From contig NC_092459.1 of the NCBI RefSeq assembly GCF_047495875.1, positions 9,490,965-9,554,964 of the forward strand: a stretch of DNA of 64,000 nt, in the 5' to 3' direction. This DNA is from Pithys albifrons albifrons (Eukaryota > Chordata > Aves > Passeriformes > Thamnophilidae). Under the pieces are notes generated by a model, which saw only the letters and a program-made list of their open reading frames with translations, ran no database searches and had not been told where the DNA came from. Of the stretch, positions 58,201 through 64,000 are shown in pieces. Every line of letters starts with the position of its first letter. Within the stretch, counting starts at the first letter, position 1. The translations under genes were made by a program, and so were the position numbers.

Positions 58201-61200
58201 CATTTGAAAATGTCACTGCAGGAAAAGAAGACAAGAGAGTAAAAGTTTACCCTTGAGGTCCTGTATTTCAAAAATCTTTACCAAAAATATATTTCTAAGG
58301 CAAGTCACACATGCACACACCCCCATGAAATCTTAATGCCCTAAAAGAAATGGGTGACATTATGTGGTATGAATGAAAGGTATTTAGTAAATAATTTGGA
58401 TTTAGGTTGATTGTCTTATTTGATAAAACAACCTGAGCTCAGAGTACATACACATAAAAACATATATTGATATTTAATTTTCCCTCAGAGGAAAATGAAA
58501 AATTGAAAACATTTGTAACTGTTGCTATTTTTTAAGTCTTTAATATAACAGCAAGACTGCTAAATAAGCTAATAGATCAAAATATTGATCAGTAATGTAA
58601 AGGGTTCTATATGCATTTTGTTCTTCCTCAAAGGATAATTGCATATTCATTTCTTAAAGTTTCCACATGTTTAATATTAAACACCATCAGAGCATTGGCT
58701 TTTATTCTTCCCTCTACAATGACTTAACAAATAAAATTTTAAAGGGAGTCAGAACCAGAAAGGAGTGTAGTTTCCTCAGAATGTTCCTGGTGTATTTGAT
58801 TGATATTTGGCTCTTGCACCTGAAGTTGATATCTTTGGACAGCTTCTCATTATACAGTAAACATCTGGAAAGTGCCTTTCTTCAGAAATTGTAACTACAT
58901 CTTAATTTCATATTTTTGCCAGTTTTTCAGACAAGTAAGATTAATCATCTAGTTCCTATTTGCCTGCATTGACTGCAGAAAGGACCCAGATGACTTAAGG
59001 CAGAGGTCTCTTTTTAAAGTTCCAGCCCTGACAGTTTTTATCTTTATCTTGTCTTCATCCAACCAGCAAGCTATCCAGCTTCTAACTTGAATCCTACTTT
59101 CATCTACAAACTAGGTAGAGCAGTGCAGAAATTTTAAAATACATTAAATTCCTGTGATGAAAGGTAATACAGAAGTGCCAAGCTGTTGTCATCCTTGACT
59201 AGATGTCTGCTATGTTACTATTTCTAATGTCATTGCTCTTTTAGTCTCAGATGACGTCTTTGATGTTAACATGATTTACCCCCAATGCTATTTAATATGC
59301 ATATCCCTGTGCTACCTTTTACAAACAACTGATTGATATCATGGTGTTCTTTGATCGATGTTCTTTTGTTAATAGTTAAACTAATAGCTTTCACAAACCA
59401 ATTAATTTTACAATAAATACCTTTAAATTCTTTCTTTATGCCTGACTCTGTTGACCTATTAATATTACCATCAAAGTATGTTCTGAAAAGTCTGTCATTA
59501 CTTCAGTCTAGAAAGGACAGAAGTTACAATGAGCAGAAACAATTTTTCACAATATTTTCAACCAGATATTTCCACTTGCTTTGAAACTGAATTTATACCA
59601 GTAAAGAAAAAGGACTAAACATCTTGAAATGCCTTCAGTGCACAAAGAATGCTCTGCAAGGACAGAGTACTCACTTCAATATTTTGCACTGGTGTTAATT
59701 TCTCATAGCATTTATTGGGTTTTTTTGTAACTTTTAAAATAGTCTCACAGTAACTGATATTTGAAAGTTAAAAGAATGATGGTTTTATACAAATTCAACA
59801 GTAATTTTCAATATTTGTAATGCATGAAAACCTAGAAATTTTCAGGCAAGCTGAGAGTATTTACAGAGACTCCATGTACACAAGTTTCAGAAATACACTG
59901 TGTCTTTGTAGAACCCTTAATTCTATCATATTATGCTATGGTGGAACATGATCTGTGAGTATTGGGTTTTAGTACTTGAAAGATGGAGACTTCTGAAGCA
60001 AGAGGAACAGGCTCCATCCTTCCACTATGGAAACTGTGAAGTACTTTGCCAGTCTTGGAGACATGAAAGTACTACCCACAGTACTGTCTAATCTATAAAT
60101 CATTACCAAAGCTGGCACCAAACCTCCCCTTGAAGACACATTGTTTGCATTTTACATGTGGAAGGTACAGGATAAAACAATGGAATCTGGTAATGCCACT
60201 GTTGCAGCATTTATTGCACCTTCAGTTGATATAGTTACAAATATGCCATGACTGGACAGGTAAATGCTGAGATGTCTTGGATATATTTGAGAATCTGTTG
60301 AGCTCAAAAATTACTAAGTATTATTCATTGTCCAGGAAAAAAACCAAAACCCCCACCATCCAATACAGAAAGAATGTCTCCAGGAAAAACTACTAAACAA
60401 ATTGAAAACGCAATATTTTGGGTACTGCTTATGACCTAAAATAATACAGAACCAAATATTTTGCCTTCAGTTAAGTAAGTCAAGACCTAGATCAGCCAAT
60501 GAGCAATCTTTCACTTAAACTGGCTTTGATTATCCAGGTTGCTGAGAAGGTCAAACACACTCACTTGCTCAGGTTTCCAAGAGCAATGAATGATGGCAGA
60601 TATTTTTATGGTGAACACATTCATTGACACATTTTCAATGTGGATGGAGGTAGATGCAACTCTGATGATGAAACATTCCATCAATCTGTAAAGATATTGA
60701 GACCTGGAGTCACAACAGGGAGCAGCAAGGAGGAAGAATGGCTTCAGGACTTTTGCAGAACAGTTTTCACCTTGCCAATATTTTGAAAAAAAAACGTATA
60801 AGAAAACTATATTGCACAGTTTGGAAGTAGTGCAGTGCAGAAGCCACTGGCTTAGGTCTTTAAAATTAGAATCCATAATTAATTTCCAAGCATGAAGGTC
60901 TGGTTCCATCCCATCTCATAGCTACATGTCACATAGGTACCCTCAGTTCATATGGAGCACACAGAAACAGATAATGTCTCAGAAGGGCTGTTCAAAAATG
61001 TCAGAGGTTATGTGAGGAAGTGCAAAACTCTGAAGGAGGGTAAAGCCACACTAGAGGAGGTGACATTGGTTCCACTATTACTCAAAGATGAGAAACCACC
61101 TCTGTGTTTCCAGCTTGAGAAGAGTCAAGCACAGGTCACCTGCTTCCTCGTAGAATGTCCCATCCATCAGGGTGCAGAAAGGACAGGGGCACTGGGGAAG

Positions 61201-63617
61201 GGGGTCTTCGTCCAGGTTCTCATGGTTTGGAGTCAACAGAAAGCTAAGGCAGGAAAATCTTCATTCCAGGAGAGTGAAAACAAAGCAGTGACTCTGTGCT
61301 TTAGTGACTGCTCGGCAGCTTTTTCAGAGGTCACTTGCGGAAGTGGATCAAAAGGGATGGGTGGAGAAAGGGTTTCCGCTTCACCCAGAACTTTGTAGTA
61401 ATTTATTAATTAAACCAGAGTCAAAAAATGACCTGAAATGCAGAATTCTGCCAATAGCATAGGGACACGGGGACCTCCTCCTACTCTGGTATGTAGTAGC
61501 CCTTTTTCAGCACGCTCAAACCACAGAATGCTGAGTTCTGAGGAACTGAAGGCTGGCACAATTTGCCAGTACTGTGCTTTAATTTTGATTTATATTTCCT
61601 TCACTTTGGAAATAAAGAGAATTTAAAAGTGATAAATGGTTGCAATATACCACAGTGAGATTTTTTTTTTTCCTGGAATTCTCTTTGTTCTGCAGAATAT
61701 TGTGAGGAAAATTGCAATTATACAGGCTTTAAAACTTGCCTGCAGTGAACAGCCTTTTTGAATATTAATGGGAACACATATACACAAAATGAAATTTCAG
61801 GTGGAAGTTATGACTAGGCTAAAATGAAAGCAAACAATTCTTTTGCTACAAATAAACATGTTGATGATCTTCCATGGCTAACAAATCAAATTAGCAAATG
61901 TAATAAATGACTGATATTAGGAATATTTTTTAGAAATAAGTAGAAAATGCAGGTAAATAAGATTGTGTTATACAAAGTGATATATTACTCCTTCCAGCAA
62001 AATGAACCATGAGAAATGGTTGACTGAAAAAAAAAAAAAAGAAAACAAAAAAAACCAGGTTCATATGGCGAACAACATGACACTGAGTCAGGACTGCAAT
62101 GGCACATTGCACATAGCAGCAAATTGCTTGTGGTAATGTCACAGGTCAGAGCAGCTCTTTTAGTCTCCTTGATTTTCTATAGCTATAGATAGAGCCTGGG
62201 ATTCCATATTGCTATTTAAAGGAACTACCAAGGATATCAATTTCACGGAGCAGCTGCAGAGAGTCCTGGGGTTACATTTCCTGTCAGAAGTGCTGAAATT
62301 ATTTTTTTTGTGAAATTTCATAAATTTTTATTGCAATTTGATTTGGCCTGGAGAGGCAGTCCTGCTTTCTAGCCAGTTATAGCCTGTATAGGCACTCTGG
62401 AATACATGTACTTTTTTTTTTTTTTTTGCTTTTTACCAGTACAGACAACACAGAGTTTTGAAGCATGCGAAGGATAATGCAGGTTTAACAGATTATTCCC
62501 ACATCATTTATTGAATAATATCCTGTAAAATGTTTGATTTATCATACAAATACTGTGCAGTGTGATCCATTTATTTTATTCTTATCATTTTGTACCATTT
62601 TGTAAATTCTTGGCTACTGTGGATAAATATAAAAGGTAGTTTGGGCATCCGTATTTTAATGTTGACATGATTACATGTGACTACAGTGGGTGAAGTCAAG
62701 GGAAAAAATTCCTCTAGCAACATCTGGGATAAAGTGAAGATTGCATAACTTAGAGATGCAAGTAGTCACACTGAATTTTCATTCCATCTGCTAAACACAC
62801 TTGATCACCCTGTAGTGAAGTTTGTGAATCCTGCTCTGAAGAGCTGCTAATAGAAATAGCTATACATGTCATCATGCTTTGTGAACCCCAAGATCTAAAT
62901 CCAACAGACTCCTTCACAGACCATGATTACCATCTTCTGCAACTCATCCTAATACGGACAACCTGATATATTTTATTACTTCACATTTTTTAGTAATGCA
63001 GTTTCATGTGGTAAAACCTTGAAGATATCAGTTACTGCAGTGAAACTTGGCTTTCCAGAGCACATTCATTATATTTTTCAATATGAAGAGATACTTTGCT
63101 GGCTTTGGGCCAGTAAGTTGCATTTTTGTAAGGAAAATCACCTTTTCTGCATTTTTTTTCTATTTCTGAACCATTTTTGTAAGTATGCAGTTTCTGAAAA
63201 TAATGCCATACAACAAAATTAAAAGAAAATGAAAAGTATAATGGAGACAAATATAAGTATTTCATGAGAAGAAAACACATGACATTTTGAATCAAGACTT
63301 TTGGCTTTGAAAAAAAGACCGTGAAAATAAATCTGAGACAAGTAGTTTTCAGTGTAAAACCAGGCACAATTTTATTTGTGCTATTAAAATATGTATAGTA
63401 ATTTTTCCATGGTCCTTGGTTGATAAGTGAATTTATTTATTTCTAGGGAACAGCAGTCAATGGGTAGAAAGGAAAGATGGAGAGGGACAAAATTCAGTGA
63501 TGCAAAGCATGCTGTGCATAAATTTTCATAATTTGGTGGGTTGTGTATCTTGGCATGAGAGCAAAATGAATCCTTCAGGGAACATGGAAGAGTGGTTGCT
63601 CCTTTTATATATTGTAC
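55251..63617. other. Long stretch without recognised repeats or genes
   Basis: More than 8 kb of AT-rich DNA with poly(T)/poly(A) runs near 61,660, 62,026 and 62,410 and no CR1 or LTR I can identify. It contains an ATG-initiated 148-codon frame at 60,952-61,398 (+) and a 132-codon minus frame at 60,511-60,909. Neither shows a known domain or splice context, and neither is called as a gene. Confidence 0.5.
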
Positions 63618-64000
63618 AATCACAGGATGGTTTGGGTTGGAACAAACATTAAAGACCATCTAATTTCAAACTCCCACCATGGACAGGGACACCTTCCACT
63701 AGACCACGTTTCTCAGAGTCCCATCCAACCTGGCCTTGAACACTTCCAGGGATGGGGCATCCACATCTTCTCTAGGAAACCTGTCCCAGTGCCTCACCAC
63801 CCTCACAGTGAAGAATTTCTTCATAATACCTAAAATTAAGCCTGCCCTTTTCCAGCTTGGAGCCATTTCCTCTTGTCCTATCACTACAAATCCTTGTAAA
63901 AAGTCCGTCTCCAGCCTGTTTGTAGGCCTTCTTAAGGTACTATAAGGACACAATGAGATGTCCTCAGTGACTTCTCCAGGCTGAACAACCTCAACTCACT
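63618..64000 (-). mobile_element. CR1 LINE, 3' end, cut by window edge
   Basis: Antisense CR1 starting 'aatcacaggatggtttggg' and continuing 'gaccatctaatttcaaactc', 'cttccactagaccacg', 'cacttccagggatggggcat', 'gtgcctcaccaccctcac', 'ctcttgtcctatcactaca' and 'cttctccaggctgaacaacc'. The 3' end is inside the window; the 5' side continues beyond base 64,000. Frames on both strands (63,612-63,953) are LINE sequence. The 3' tail repeat is reduced to a partial unit. Confidence 0.95.

Noticed and set aside
1..64000. tRNA genes, complete retroviral coding genes, DNA transposons with terminal inverted repeats, endogenous hepadna-, parvo- or circovirus coding
   Set aside because: Scanned by eye for tRNA T-loop words, reverse transcriptase and capsid-like stretches and for paired terminal repeats; none found. 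Old, highly diverged copies could still be missed.

Overview
The window looks like non-coding nuclear DNA from a bird. It is AT-rich and has no recognisable protein-coding exon. Its interspersed repeats are the avian set: CR1 LINE fragments on both strands (one with the ATTCTATG-type 3' tail) and LTRs of avian endogenous retroviruses. No mammalian L1, Alu or B-type SINE was seen. Species and chromosome cannot be fixed from the sequence. It is best described as a gene-poor intergenic region, or one very long intron.

Layout. 0-9 kb holds CR1 fragments (about 1.0, 2.0-2.4, 3.05 and 7.7-7.9 kb), an old antisense LTR (5.4-6.0 kb), an LTR-like promoter/polyA segment (6.3-6.6 kb) and an LTR at 8.36-9.09 kb. 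At 11.65-13.54 kb a CR1 is split by a 595-bp LTR with a perfect 5-bp target-site duplication (TSD). 13.5-22.2 kb is almost repeat-free. 22.26-22.89 kb is a second copy of the 8.4-kb LTR family with a perfect TSD. 27.8-32.7 kb has two CR1s and an antisense ERVL-like LTR. 32.8-40.7 kb is again nearly repeat-free. A class II-like solo LTR with a 6-bp TSD lies at 40.7-41.1 kb. A 5S rRNA-headed SINE flanked by a 10-bp TSD lies at 45.1-45.4 kb. 46.4-55.3 kb is the repeat hot spot: TA microsatellite, long CR1, two near-identical LTRs (one solo; one followed by a tRNA-Phe-type primer-binding site and a retroviral leader), and a CR1 split by an 869-bp LTR-like insert carrying a GATA microsatellite. 55.3-63.6 kb has nothing recognised, and a CR1 runs off the right edge.

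The elements are independent insertions, not a cooperating gene system. The most notable item is the apparent 5S rRNA-derived SINE with a (CATA)n tail at 45,125-45,433. Next are the one-sided ERV at 53.9 kb and a promoter-proximal motif shared by several LTR families. No gag, pol or env coding was found. All calls are by eye; percent identities and family names need alignment to an avian repeat library.
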